NCBI GenBank assembly: GCA_024138025.1
Contig: JAMXBD010000365.1
Span: forward strand, 496,001 to 560,000
Reading direction: 5' to 3'
Length of the DNA stretch: 64,000 nt
From: Combretum micranthum
Lineage: Eukaryota > Streptophyta > Magnoliopsida > Myrtales > Combretaceae
Part shown: positions 45,760 through 59,156 of the stretch, piece by piece
Numbering within the stretch: position 1 is the stretch's first letter
Layout of the letters: each line of letters opens with the position of its first letter
Translations under genes and position numbers: made by a program
The notes under the pieces: model-generated
Seen by the model: only the letters and a program-made list of their open reading frames with translations
What the model was told of the DNA's origin: nothing
Databases searched by the model: none

Positions 45760-46615
45760 CATCAGATCATATGCAGGACCTTTATTACTCTCCTCCCAGA
45801 CCATGTTGGTTGGGGAGAGGATATATCAGTCAAGGCATTCTGTCATGCAGATACAAGCACTAAGCCTCAAAGATCTGAACTGAGCTAGAAAGGAACAAAT
45901 GTCTAAGCAAGAAAGAACAAAGAAGACAGTAAACAACATAGCACAACCTCCCAGAGCCACCAGTACAGACAGGAGAACAAAGTAACAGGCTATGTTGACC
46001 CACATGGACCCAATGTCAAGTAGAATGTCAGAAATCGTTCAAGAACCATCAGGACCCATTGAAGTATCAGGGCAATCAAATCCAAAAACCATTATAAGCA
46101 TACCAACAGAAACATTATCCTGCAATAAGCAGAGCCCTCCATTGCACATCACAAAGCTCCTCATATGTCCGCACAAGTCCATGCTCACACACTGACTCCA
46201 TGGAGAAACTCCATAAACCCTGCAAATAATTTCCATCACTCGTGATTCATCATAGTGATTATCAAAGTGAAATATCACATATTCTAAATTTTTCATGTGA
46301 TTATCGATTATTTTCTTCCTCCCAGGTCGGAGACTAGCATTCTCAGAATGAGATGGAATAATGCTACTTGTAAGCAACGTAACCATATACACCTGAGGTT
46401 TTTTTGGGTAATAAAATTAACATTGGCTTGTTTTAGCTCATCTTCAATGCATGGGGACAGGAAAGGGCAAAAAAAGGAACAGCTCAAGATAAAAGGGGTT
46501 CGGTAGGGCCAATGAAGGAACAGAACAGGAGGAAAGAAAAAGGTTCTTTTTTTTTTTTTTAAATAAAAATTAAGACTCACCAAGGTAACCTGTACAGCAG
46601 GGCATCCACAACACA
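45760..46615 (-). other. Helicase 3' UTR with a 197-bp intron
   Basis: After the TGA, a clear donor ACAG|GTTACC (intron starts 46589) and acceptor AACCTCAG| (exon resumes 46392) define a 3'-UTR intron 46393-46589. The stop lies only 26 nt before this junction, below the usual ~50-nt distance for nonsense-mediated decay. AATAAA on the - strand at 45786-45781 gives a likely poly-A site near 45760. ORFs on both strands within this exon are not convincing. Confidence 0.6.
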
Positions 46616-49600
46616 TCATCGGCAGTAAATTGCCTGATCAATATGTGGAGGAATCTGCTTTATCTCAGTCCCAAGTTCTTGTTCAATCCTATACCTGAGA
46701 GAAACAAAGAGGCATTAGTTGTCAATAGCACTGTTTTAGCACAGGACCTTACAGCCAGATACTGACAAGTTAAAGCGGTCCTCATAAGTGATCAGATTGA
46801 CCGCAAGTCCCAGATGTCCAAATCTTCCAGAACGACCAACCTGCATGCAAAACACACATCATGAATATCTATAAAAGTTCTATCAGAAATCAAAGAAAAA
46901 GATTGGTAAAAGCTTTAAAGCTGACCCTGTGTAAGTATGTCTCCGAATTCTTTGGAAAATCAAAGTTGATAACAACATTGACTGCCTGAATGTCAATACC
47001 CCTAGTAAATAAATCTGCAATATTGCATAAAGAACAAATTAGAAGTAGCTTTCCACTGTTGATTTTATTATTTCCCATTGAAACAGCAGAAGCATGTGAG
47101 CAGATGGGCCAAGCATATGCAGTAGGATCATGCATCCATGCCTAAGAAAGAAGAAAGAAATAAAAGGAGAGAGGAGAAGAAAAGAGAACACAAAGAAAGC
47201 ACAATTTTAATGATTATGAAGTAGAGTGAATGCAAACTTCCAGGGATTACATACCATCAATGAAATATCATATCCAACCAAATAGACAAATGAAGCATTA
47301 GCTACCATGTAAGAAAGAGATCTTGGCCACAGCTGTATGCAACAGGCATACCAGCTAGACTGGGTGCTAATTCTATCAAAAATATCAGTCAACTAGGGCA
47401 GAAGACTCGTTAGAGAGAATTCTCTGTCTAACTACTATTCTAGACCAACTGAGAGAGGATAATCATTACTTGTCTAATTCTCTTAGTATGTTATGTTTAG
47501 TTCACAATAATGGAATGAAGCTAGAAAGGGAAAGGAATACCTTTATTTTTAATTAGGGATATTTTTCTAACAAAATGTGCTTTTTAGTCAGAAATAATCA
47601 TTCCTCCAGTAAAGAGAATGAATATGGAATCTTACTCTACTCCATTTTACGCAAAGTAGACATTCCTTATGATAGAATCTTTTATAAACCAAATGAAGGA
47701 ATAGATATTTTATCGTACTCAAGATGATATAGCAATTCCGTTCCAATAAATCAAACACAACATTAGTTAAATCACTCATTTACGCTATCTTCTCAACCCT
47801 AATTTTCACAATCTTAAAAGATAACAACAAATACAACAACCCACCCACCCCACAAACCCCCCCCCCCCCCCCCCCAAAAAAAATAATAATAATAACAGAG
47901 AGAGAACAACAAATCTAATAAATATCCCTAAAAGATGCATAAATCTCAAAATAGTAAGATATTAAATCCAAATGATTCAACTATGATTTGACGAGGCAAA
48001 CCAAGCGTAATTGTTTTACTTTAATTGGAAACATAGGCTTCAAGTGAGCTTATATGATGTAATTACTGGAATATAAGCAAACTTGTTGTTCTTTTTTCTT
48101 GGCAATGCTCCTTGGAGATCTTTCAAAGTTGTTGCAATGTTGCTAAGCATTTTTTATCAATCTCTAACACTGATGTATTGCCAAATTCAAAAAACGTTGA
48201 CAATTAACACTTATTCAAGCCTAATGGGATGAGATCCAGACGAAGTACTACCAAGAACTCTAGTTTTGATGTGCAAGACTTCGTTCGACTCTCATCAAGG
48301 AAGATTCAAACAAAATTTGTCGAAAATTTCACTTGCTTGACATGAAACACTTCATTTGAATCTCAACTGTAGAGACTCAAACAAAATGCTTCAGGGGGAT
48401 TAATGAAGTGGAGGAGCAAAGCACTCATTCAAAATCTCAAGTCTTGATGTGCAAGACTTCACCAAGGAAGATTCAAACAGAACTTGTTGAGAGCTTCACT
48501 TGTAGAGACCCAAACAAAATGCTTCAGGGTTTAATGAAGTGGAGAAGCATAGCACTCGTTCAAATCTCACCAAATATGGACATGTCCAACAGCATTAAAT
48601 GCAACTACAAAAGCAAATAATGGGAAGATATTTTAATAAGCCTATTATTGTACTTCAAGATCTAGCTAAAGCATCGATTCAGTCATCAAGCTTGTAATTC
48701 TCTTCGGTTCAAATTATAATCTTGATCATCAAATTCGCATTCATTTTTTTGGTTAATTGAGTGAGTATTTACGTGTTGATTTGAAACCTTTTTTTTCTTT
48801 TTGGTCGAGAATACCCAATTCATAACTTTAGTCACAGATGACCAAACATTGAAATTCAATAAAAGTGGCATGGGAAGGCCTTTAAGAGGCATCACTTGAA
48901 ACCCACTATAAATTGAGCATTTGATTATTCTCTTCTAATCTCTTTTAACCACCACACTTACAAACTTTGTTCATGTCACTGTTTTTTCATTCATTTGTAC
49001 TCTAGTATATTATTTATCAACGTCATTAAAACCCATTTCACCCCTCCCACCCAGTTGCCTAGAGAGCATTTAAAAATCTTATTTTCCTAATACAATATCT
49101 CCTTAACACTACCACCACATGGCTCATTGGTCCAATTGCAAATAAAGTATACAAGGAAAAGATGACCTGTTGATATATAATAATATGCACACTTAACACC
49201 CTCATCTAACACCTTATGCCATTGCACGAAACATATATACAAACCATCAACAATAATAAGAGAAAACGGGCATTAAAAGCATACCAGTACAAACAAGATT
49301 CCTGCAGGCACCATTGCGGAAATCATGAAAAACCCTGTTCCGATGGTCTTGCAGCATCTTAGCATGAATATAGAAACAAGAATATCCGAGTTCTGTAATT
49401 TTCTTTGCTAACAGTTCTACACGGTTGACAGAGTTGCAAAATATAATAGATTGGTTGATTTGAAGCTGGGATGGAATATATGAGTCATGTCAGTAGGTAC
49501 ATAAGGAAAATTACATGCAATCTGTAATTTGCTATAGTAAAAACCTTCGAGAAAAGTGTGTTGAGGCAGTGGACTTTTTGTCTCTCTTCAACAAAAGCAT

Positions 49601-52600
49601 AAAACTGTGTGATACCCTTCAGTGTCAATTCATCCATAAGGTTAATGATATAAGGTTTCCTCATACATCTATCTTTGAAATCCTTGACCGTAACAGGAAA
49701 TGTGGCTGAAAACATCAAAATTTGGCGGTTTGCAGGCAAAAACCGAATAAGCTGCTCCAATGATGGTTGAAACTCAGGTGACAAAAGCTTATCAGCCTGA
49801 AAGAAATTACATATAAAACACATAATTTATCATCCTCAAAGTGATCCGGAAACAACAGTGTTCAAAATCATATAAGTAAATCTGAAAGTGTGTTGCTTCA
49901 AACAGACATAATCTTTTGTCCCAGTACTTCCTTGTAATTCCGTTTTTCCCTTTATTTCTTTGGTTTTATATATGCCTTAAGTAAGATAACGGTTCATGAA
50001 TATGCCTTATGGACATCAAATGAATCTCCAGAATTATATCTTGGCCACAAAGACAGCTTGAATTCCAACTTGAATAGGAAAAGAACAGCTACGATGAAAG
50101 GATCTGGTCATCTACAACACATAAAAATATTCAGAATTTATTTTTCAGCAATTAATCTAGCCAAGTAAAGCCCTAGTTTCTATTTCTTTCCAACTCTTTA
50201 TCTCCACTTTGTTCACATCCCGCAGCACTACAATTAAATTAGATTCTGATTTTATTAATCATTCAATATGGCATCAACAATCAATTTCCATTTTTATCCC
50301 CACTATTGTGCCAGTAATGGTGTCAAAATATTCCCAAAAAAAAAGGTATAATAATAATTCAGGTACTCAACATCCATAAAGAGATGGCTTAAATATCTCA
50401 AGGAAGAAATGATTACAAAAACCATGTCATATGTAGGCAATATACCATGTCATATGAAAACCAACAAGGAAAGAAGCTTTTAAAAAACAGCAAGAAATCG
50501 TAACGTAAATAACAGGTGCACCTCATCCATGACTAGCATTGAACAATCTTTCAAAACGCAGACCCCTTTCTTTGCAAGGTCTAGTATTCTTCCAGGCGTC
50601 CCAACAAGAAGGTGAACCGGTTGGTACAAGCGCATGATATCATCCTTTAAACTGGTACCACCTGTTGTAACCATCACCTGAATTTTCAGGTGCTTCCCGA
50701 GCTCCTTACAAACTTGTGATGTCTGCAGAGCCAGTTCCCTTGTTGGCACAAGAATTACAACTGCAATAAAAAGGCATATGAAAAGTGAACAGAAAATGAG
50801 GCCTGTGCCAACTGAAGAATCTGAATGTAGAGGATCTAAATATTCACACATGCACACCAAAGTTAAGCGAGTGTTAAATTTGTTCCTGTTCCCAAATGAG
50901 AATCTTCTAAGGATGACCTTGAAAATGAAAAGTCCAAATATGTACTTCAAATTTAATCCTTACCGATTGCAATCCACATATTAAACCATCAGTTATTTCC
51001 AAACTAACTAACTAACAAAAGTTATCCAAACCATGAGAAAAAAATATATAACATATGTCATATATCTTAAAAGATTTGCCTAGATACCCAGCAAACCATG
51101 AAAATGAGAGACTTGCCAAGAGTACAAACCTTGAATAACATTGTTATCGGAATCAATCTTTTCCAAAGCAGGAATACAAAATGCAGCAGTCTTTCCAGTA
51201 CCATTTTTGGCCCTTGCAAGAATATCGCTACCAGTGAGAGCAATTGGAATACTTTCTTCCTGGATAGGTGAGGGTCTTTCAAATCCCTTTTCATAAATTC
51301 CCATAAGCAGCTCACGTTTCAAGAAATAATCCTCAAACTCATTTCCTTTAGTTGCTGTCACATCCTGGAGTGAAAATCCAAACACATAAAAAGACTAGAT
51401 CTGAAGGCAAAATATACATCAAAAAATTTGTGAAAAGAAAATGGTTGCAGATCCCATAGAACAAATTACAACCAACAACACACCCCACCCACTCCTCCCC
51501 CCACCCCCACCCCCACCCGAAAAAAAAAAAAAAAGGAATAAGAAAGAAAAGGGGGGATTCCATAGAACTTGTAAAATAAGTTCATGTAGGGAGTGAACTC
51601 AACACTAGACCGTAAGGTTAGTAAAATAGCACAAGAAAAGAGGTGTATGCACAGGCTTCAGCATACACAGTACAACTGAGTATTTATGTCCACCATTCTG
51701 TAGTAAAATATTTTATAACAAGCTATTCAACTTATGGAAATACCCAAAAGAGATTAAGAGGCAGACAAAGGGGGAGGGGTCAAAAATTTGACCTCAGGAG
51801 TAGATTGTTTAAACACATGCTTCTCTATATAGAGGGGTCAAAAAAGAAAGCATGGCACTTCCTCAGACACCAGATGTATCATTCGTTAGTCTAAGGAACA
51901 GTTTAGAGATATATTTGGCATGTCTTTATTGTCTCTATCTAACTGATAGTTTTGAAAAATCTGTTCAATAAACTACTGTAACTGTTTATTATTTGCATCA
52001 TTTTATAATGAAGCAACTAGCACACAGAATATCTTAAAGTACGAATAATTGAATTGTATCTTTTTTTTGCCAATTTTATTTTGACTAGACCAATTAAAAT
52101 AAATTAGAAAATAAATAAATAAAGCAATCAACCTTTGTATAACCCAATATAACCTTTAAAGCAAACAAATCCATACAAAACTAACTAATATGTACAGGAA
52201 GGTAAAACAATGGCTGCGAATCATACCTCTGTCCTATAGCGAGTATCAGCAGGTGGCATCTTCAGCTTTGCTTTCCAATCCATTGGGCTAAAGGCAGAAT
52301 GGAAAGAATCAATAAATGTATGAAAAGTGGAAGCAAGCAAAACATTTGTACTTGCAAATGAAAAAAGAATTATAGAGAACATGCTTCACTACATGGGCAG
52401 CTTTTCATGAAAAGAACAACCAAAAAAGACAAAATTTCCAAGAGGTGCCTACTTAAATTGTTTGTGCTTTCATTGAGTGCATTCAGAAATTTCCAACCAT
52501 GAAAGACCAGCTAAGAAATCATAAAATCATTGAGAAAAAGAAAACTTAATTAATTAGGTCATAATTGATGAAAAAACTCAAAAGAAGTAAAATTTCTGAT

Positions 52601-55600
52601 GCAACCACACCAAATTTAATCCATTCTTTTTCCTCCTTAGCTAGCAGTAATTTTACAAAGTACATGCAATTCTGGGACCAAAAAGGATGCAAATTCTCAT
52701 TTGCTGCTGTATATGCAATATCTTTCTCTAGTCAGGAACACAAAATCAAAATTTAAACAGCCCATATTGGCTACTAAATCCCTTTCCCTGATAGAAGAAT
52801 AAGCTTTAATTGGATCATTTACTCAACACACTGAATCATCTACTCAACACATTGAATCATCCTACCACATCTTTGCATCAATTAAATCCAGGTGACAATA
52901 TATGCAAATGCATTACCATTGAGTAGTCTTTGTCAGAAGAGTCCCTAATGAAAGAAATCTCTCACTATAAAGCTGATGTGAATGGCAAAATAAAGGAATA
53001 AAACAAAGCGACAATAGAAAGGATAATCACTATTTAAAAATACGAATAAAAAGTTCAAATCTTAATATAATGACCACAAAAAATTTCTGAATAACCCATA
53101 CTAAATTGCAAACTTTTTAATGCTCAGCATATGCATAACATCATAAAAATGCCAGTCCAACAACAGATGGTCTTAAAAGGAAGGAAATATTTCTCACTGT
53201 AAAGCTGATATTAAAATGAAGAAACAAAACAGAGCAAAAATAGAGGGGACAATCACTAATCAAAAATACCAATAGAAAGTTCAAATCTTAATGCAATAAG
53301 CCAATTGACCATAAAAATGTTTCCATTTAACCACATACAAAATTGAAAAACATTGTAATGCCAAGTAAATGCATAGCATCCTATTGATCTGACTATCCGA
53401 TACCAGAAAGCCTTTAAAAAAAGCACGTGTCATACTTTTCAATCAATGGAAGTACCTATTTTCTCGTGACATAAAACTGCCAACCACTATCACTTGTCCT
53501 CAAAACTATTGTCTTTGCTGTCTAAATATCATACAAGGTTTTTATAAAGAAGTCCAGAGATTCATTAATTTTAAGAAAAATTTACAAAAAGTCACTAACC
53601 TAAGAGTACTTGTAAATGCATTAAACAAAAGAAGTACATTGACATTTACTCCTAACATCATGACAGGCACTAAACCAAGGCTATCTTCCAACTCCAAATG
53701 GTTTCTAGCTAGAATCATAACTCTAAACAGAAAAAACAAAGGGCATTACATGTCTTTCACAGTAACGAAAATTTCCCTAACTACAGTTTGTATTCTACAT
53801 TGATTTCCAATTCCCATTGTCCTTCATAGATATGTATCAATGCCTCCATCACCCACAGGTCATTTAATTAACCCACAAGAACAAATACTCACTCCATAGA
53901 GCTAGATGAGTCAAGTTCTTCCTTTCGATGCTTAATAGAATAGTTTTATCCACATTGTCATTCTCACACTCCATTTTTTAAAATCTTTAGACGACAAAAA
54001 GAAAAGGGTTTTATAAAACAGGATGAATGATAAATTAATAATTAAGCTTCTTAGAGGTATCAACATAGCCCAAACTGGAGACATCTGATGCATGAGTCTT
54101 GTTAGGGTGTTTTATGTATTAGGACTAGAAGATAGCTGGCCAAATTATAGACTTGACAAACAAAACATTTTATGATTCTGAAATCAACCATTCAATTCGA
54201 CCAGTTAAAGAAAGAAGAATTTTTTGGGGTGAGGAGAGAACCAAAATACAGCGCAACAACATTTGTGCCTTCTATATACATAATATAATGTAAAACTCAA
54301 CTAAAACCTGTGCTTTCTCCGTATTACTAGTTGCAACAGCAATGTATACTTGATGACGATTCTATCACTAACAAGGACAATTAAATTAAATTACCAGGAA
54401 ATTAAAACAAGAATAAAATTCAAAGTTAACGAATCGAAAAGCTCATACATCCAGGAAACCCTGTACTGCAGTCCCCGTCTGTGAACAAACTCAAGTAGCA
54501 ACAAGCACCTCCATCATTGTGTTCAGACAAATTCTCACGTTTGACAGACTAAAAATTCATCAAGCTGGGCACAAGGCCTTAAAAATAATAAGCTTTTCTA
54601 CCAAAATGCTTCCCATAATTCATGCTGTAGCTCCCTACTATTAATTTCCATGGAATTCAATTCATACAGGACCAAACCAAAAAAAGTAAAACAATCCACA
54701 GTCACACTGTACAATCCTCAACCCTAGGGCCATAACACTGACGATACTCCATTTAACAATAGATTTCTTCATTTTTTCAGGATTTACATTTATCTTTCCA
54801 AACACCTGTTCAGCCCCTCACGCTGGCCTAAGACAACAAAGATTTCTTGCTAAGACAAAAGCCACATGTTATGATAGAAATGCAATCACTGCAACAGCAC
54901 ATGCTACCAATGTACTTAACTTTTTTTTTTTTTTTAGTGGGTAGAATTGCATATACATCTAAAAATCAACAATGTAAAGCCAAGTTAACTTTACCCTCAG
55001 AAGTACATATGCATACTTGTGAACATAGCCATACTCAGCAATTCGTGGAATGAACTATACATAAAAAAAAAACTAAAAGCAATATCACACACAAACCCAT
55101 GCCACAAAACATTACTGAGATATCGTGCTTCAGAGGTATATAGAAACCAACAGACTTAGATAAAAGATTAAGGTCCAAGACTTCACAAAATAATTCATTG
55201 CAAAGCATGGCATCATAAAATACGAATCCCGCTTATAGTCCGACTCGAGCTGATCACAATGTGTCAAAACCAAATAACAACCCTAACCGAAAGAAAAGTT
55301 CCTATCTACTCCATCATATGTCAAAAGACAAGTTAATTTACTAACCCAGAATCAACAGCCTCCGATTGGACAGTTTTCTCGACCTCATCGACACCCGAAT
55401 CCGAACTCCCTAACTGATTAGTCCTCCTAAGCCATTGCTGTGGCTGCTGCTGAGGATGATGTTGCTGATACTGTGGTTGACCTAATTGAATATTATTTCT
55501 CTGTCCCCCATACTGAGATGGAACCTGTGTACCACGAGTTTGAAAAGCAGGGTTTGCATTCGATACAGCTCTACCGATACCAATCCCCGGCGGATATCTG

Positions 55601-55617
55601 GTACCTCTATGGTTCAT
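46616..55617 (-). CDS. RH8: DEAD-box ATP-dependent RNA helicase, DHH1/DDX6 clade (RH6/RH8/RH12-like), 493 aa
   Basis: Coding exons, 5' to 3': 55617-55346, 52287-52227, 51364-51130, 50760-50522, 49796-49545, 49465-49285, 47014-46926, 46840-46767, 46694-46616. All introns are GT-AG and sum to 1482 nt in frame. The N-terminus (1-90) is G/N/Q/H-rich with a Q run at 47-61. Helicase motifs: Q motif (about 121-146), Walker A KNGTGKT (164-170), PTRELALQ (195-202), TPGR (244-247), DEAD (268-271, split by the exon 4/5 junction), SAT (299-301), SIIFCNS (359-365), RGID (418-421) and HRVGRSGR (442-449); the protein ends AIYCR. Length fits Arabidopsis RH8/RH12 (about 500 aa). By family, it is an ATP-dependent RNA remodeller in P-bodies acting with decapping factors in mRNA decay and translational repression. 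All catalytic motifs are intact. Paralogue assignment among RH6/8/12 is uncertain. Confidence 0.95.
47857..47875 (+). repeat. Poly-C tract (C19) in a helicase intron
   Basis: Uninterrupted C19 next to an A-run, in the 2.27-kb intron between exons 6 and 7. On the transcribed (-) strand this is a G19 run. Confidence 0.85.
48258..48567. repeat. Tandem duplication in the helicase exon 6/7 intron
   Basis: Unit 1 (about 48258-48436) and unit 2 (about 48437-48567) share 'ttgatgtgcaagacttc', 'caaggaagattcaaaca', 'gtagaga.ccaaacaaaatg', 'cttcaggg' and 'taatgaagtgga.aagca'. Unit 2 lacks an internal ~45 bp. The 70-codon ORF across unit 2 is not credible as an exon. Confidence 0.75.
52917..53390. repeat. 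Diverged tandem duplication in helicase intron 1
   Basis: Two ~235-bp units (about 52917-53155 and 53165-53390) share 'tctcact.taaagctgat', 'gacaatcacta', 'aaaaatac.aata.aaagttc', 'aaatcttaat' and 'atgcatag/atgcataac' in the same order. Confidence 0.65.
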
Positions 55618-56290
55618 TTTCCAATAAAGTTGCTACCTAATCTCCAAAACACTAAGCAATCCCTAAAACCGATATAGTATCTAACCTCGAGCCCTAATAC
55701 CCTAATAGCCAAACAAAAACCTTGATATAGCAATCCTAATCGTTTAAAAAACTTGAAATTTGAAACCCTGAGAAAGAGAGAACATACAAATTAGCTGAAT
55801 CTAAAATCTAAAACCCTGCTGTGTTTCGACTAAAACTCAAAAGGATTATTCCAAACCCTAGCAAAACAACAAATCGTAATGCTAACGCTTTTTTTTTCCT
55901 ATGCAAAATCAACAAACCGTCGATTTTTCCTTTTGTTTAATTTTCGTTCCTTCTTTGCGTTTGCTTAAAATCACCAGAATCCGAAACCGAAACGAGAAAC
56001 GGAACGGAGAGGTTTTCTGTTTCCCCTGAACTTTAACAGACAAGCTGTGGTTTTCAAATACAAAAACAGGAGCGATTTTCGTTACATTCAAAACCCTAGG
56101 TACTTGTAGACAAAAGAAACAAAATTCAAAAACCCTAGATACAAAGATAAAGGTAGATATGGGAAGCGTAAAAAGGTAAAAAAAAATCAACTAAAAATTC
56201 ACGGAGCTTTGTTTTCAAGATCCTTCGAATTAGGGTTTAAAGAGAGAGAGAGAAAGAGAATGAGTGCTGTGCGCTTTTCGATGAAATAAG
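55618..56290 (-). promoter_or_regulatory. Helicase 5' UTR and promoter region
   Basis: On the - strand a CT-rich leader (ttctctttctctctctctc, about 56260-56238) followed by 'taaaccctaattcg' suggests the transcript begins near 56270-56290. A 'tttggagattag|gt' about 20 nt before the ATG could be the acceptor of a 5'-UTR intron, but the donor is not certain. The 93-codon - strand ORF at 55909-56190 lies in this leader and lacks motifs. Confidence 0.45.
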
Positions 56291-58029
56291 AGGTCTTTGC
56301 TATTGATTTCAGTAACGGTAGTGGTGTTGGTGGGTTTATCACCGGCTGGCCGGCTTAGCGGTTGCTCTTCCGGAGCACTAGGGTGTTGAAAGAGAAAGTG
56401 TAGAAATTGCGTGACTGGTCTGCTTTTGGTTTTTAAATTTTTGTGTGAACACTGAAGAGCCCTGGGATTCTCCTAAACGTTTCATTTTTCAGTGAAGTCT
56501 TCAACCTTTTTCAAATTTCCAAGTCGAGTTGCATTGATTTCCTAAATTTTTCTCTTTTTTTTTATAATAAAATTCCCCTTGCTTTTTGAGAGGAAAATAA
56601 ATTAAACACATATTTGAATTGTTTGTTTTTTATTCATATTAATATAAATTTATAATTTATTTATATTATATTTGTATGATATTTATTATATCTATTTATA
56701 AGTAAAATTATCAATTTTTTATTATATGTTTTTTAACAAATATATATTTGAAAACAATAAAAATAAAATGTCAAAATAATCATAATATAATAAAACAAAT
56801 AGACAAATAAATTATCGTCACACTGGATCATGGATTATTTTGTCCACGTTTAGTGAAGCGTCATAGACTGACTGCTCTATTATTTCTTTTCCTTATAGAT
56901 TAATTTTATGGTTTTAGTTTTAAATTAAATATACAAACAAAAATAAAAAAGGCAAAATATAAAATAGCAAAAAATAAAAATAAAATCCAACCTCAGGGCC
57001 CAAGTATAATAAACTAAAAAAGAATCATAAGTTAAAAAGCCATATGTGACCCAAATGGCTGCATATAATTTGGCAAAGACTTAATTTTTAACTAAAAAAG
57101 GCTGATTTTAAAAAAATAAAAATTAAACCAATTGACTCAATTACAATTAATCAAAAGTATGACATTTTTGGCAAAAAAAAAAAAGTATGATATTTAAGTT
57201 TATTGTGATTTCAATCAAAATCGCAATTGGGCTAGACTAATAACTCAATTTAAGGAGATATAGTGTTTAAATTAAGCCCATTTCACTCAATTCACTAAGC
57301 TATTAGTTGAGCTTTGTTCATGGAAATTGAAGCTTCTAAAGACCATTTTAAGCAAATTCCCACTTCATTTAACTCCTTTGACCATTAATTTTGCTGAAAA
57401 CAACTTCAATTGCCATAAAATTTCATGAGATTTTCTACTTGACATATATAATTAGAGGTTAAAATCAATAAGTGGAACTTCCAGTTTCACATTCCGTATC
57501 GACAGCTATTCAATTATTCTCATATACTCAATTCAAGTGTTCGTTCTCACGTAAAACCTAGGCGTGAAACCCTTCACTTCTATCTATTTTTTCTTTACTC
57601 TAATGGTTATTGACACAAAACTACCACCACTTGAAGCCTCGTCAAGTTGCCTACTTTTGATTTCAACCACCCATCTTCTTTGAAACTTTATCAATCACTC
57701 AAGTTGGTTACTTGAGGTTTGGCCTTTCTTTACTATCCTTGAACTACCACCTTGTAATGACTTTAGAAGTAATTCATCCCCACACCTTGTTCGTCATCCT
57801 TGATTTGATAGGTCTAACACCTTCAATGCCTCCAACGACCCGTAAAACCTCCACTCTAAAATCCAGTAGGCACCCTTAGGAATTAATGGTCTATTGGGTT
57901 TAAACATTCATATATAAGCTCGTGAACACTAATTTGTAGAAATGATAAGTTGATTATGTGATACGAGTAGAAATAACGTTATGGGCTATATTGTTTTTAT
58001 GTTTAAAGTGTGGTTATAACCGAAATAAT
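56291..58029. other. AT-rich intergenic DNA
   Basis: No gene recognised. 56600-56800 has phrases like those in other AT-rich MITE remnants in this window. The last few hundred bases may belong to the upstream part of the LTR that follows. Confidence 0.35.
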
Positions 58030-58645
58030 ATATATAAATAAGATTTAAGGTCTTTGTTGGTGGTCAATTTTAGCACATGGATTTCCTAGGTTCAATATGA
58101 CCCATTAAAAGCTTAAGCCGCATTAAGCTCAAGCCCGGTCTTACCCAACTCAACATAGGCATTTAGAGGCTAAGAGTAACCCCTTAAATCGACAAGTCAA
58201 CCCTTCTAGCTAAGCACTCAACAAAAGCCGTCTTAAGTCTCTTGGCACACATTTTCATAATATTCACTATTCTTACCCTTTATGGGAATTGAGACATGCT
58301 TTCATTACCGAACGCCCACAATCTTGCCAACTGCTCTTAACTTCCCACATTCTTTATAATGCCAACAACTGCTAATAGTCCATCCCTTATAAATATCCCC
58401 TCCCAAAGCTTTTGGGGGCAATACACATATACCTACATAACTTTACTATGCCAACTTAGTAACTCTTCTACTTCTAACCTTGAGTAAACATTGACTTGAA
58501 CGTTAGAGATTGCAATGGACAACCCCTAATACCCCTTACCATGTCCTATTTTGCAACCCATGCTTCACAGATCCATAATCAAGCTTAATTACTCAAAAGC
58601 CCAACATCATATGGCACCATCTATAGGAAGCGACGTCTAATGTTG
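58030..58645 (+). mobile_element. Ty3/gypsy LTR 3' portion plus primer-binding site
   Basis: Contains a TATA box in 'cccttataaatatcccctcc' (58385-58404) followed by 'aaagcttttgggggca', then a leader. The probable LTR end near 58610 is directly followed by ATGGCACCATCTATAGGAAG (58612-58631). This resembles the TGGCGCCRTCTGTGGGAA primer-site style of plant gypsy elements such as the Tat group. The LTR 5' boundary is not defined and no gag/pol follows, so it is a fragment. Confidence 0.5.
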
Positions 58646-58932
58646 TTTCCTCTACTTATTTTCCTTCCCACACAATTATACACTTGCACTCCTAGTAATT
58701 ACCATTCTCGGTGTTGTATGGGTCAAAGGGCAAGAAAGTCACTTAAGAATTCAGTCTCGACAATCCAATCAACTCCATTTTGAGTCTCGGCAACTTTTGA
58801 ATGCTTGGTGACTCAACTTTTGGCCCTAATACTTCTCTCACCATTATCTCTTGCAATAGTAGTAGTGTAGTGCTTAAACAACCTAAGGAGTATTCTACAC
58901 TAAATTGTAGAATCGAATTAGAAATAACAAAA

Positions 58933-59147
58933 GGGGTAATGTCGTGAATAGTACCTAAACTTTGATAAAATATGTAATCAGATACCCGAACCTTAAAATT
59001 AATCAACTTAGTACTAAAAAGAACTTTTCAAGCATGCAAATAGTACACCAGTTAAGTTCTTTTAAGTATTAAATTGATCAATTTCGAAGTTTAGGTATCT
59101 GATTGTATATTTTGTCAAAGTTTATGTACTATTTGTTAATTTATCTC
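58933..59147. mobile_element. Small MITE, about 215 bp
   Basis: Inverted arms of about 54 bp share 'aatagtac.taaactttga.aaaata' and 'aatcagatacc' near both ends. Flanks AATAACAAA (58923-58931) and AATAATAAA (59148-59156) form a 9-bp duplication with one mismatch. The internal part is itself roughly self-complementary. No coding. Confidence 0.62.
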
Positions 59148-59156
59148 AATAATAAA

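Noticed and set aside
46039..46392. 117-codon - strand ORF
   Set aside because: Falls in the helicase 3' UTR after a clear stop; it would need to bypass the conserved AIYCR terminus.
55909..56190. 93-codon - strand ORF upstream of the helicase
   Set aside because: Lies in the probable 5' leader of the helicase and has no motif; low-complexity F/S/R composition.
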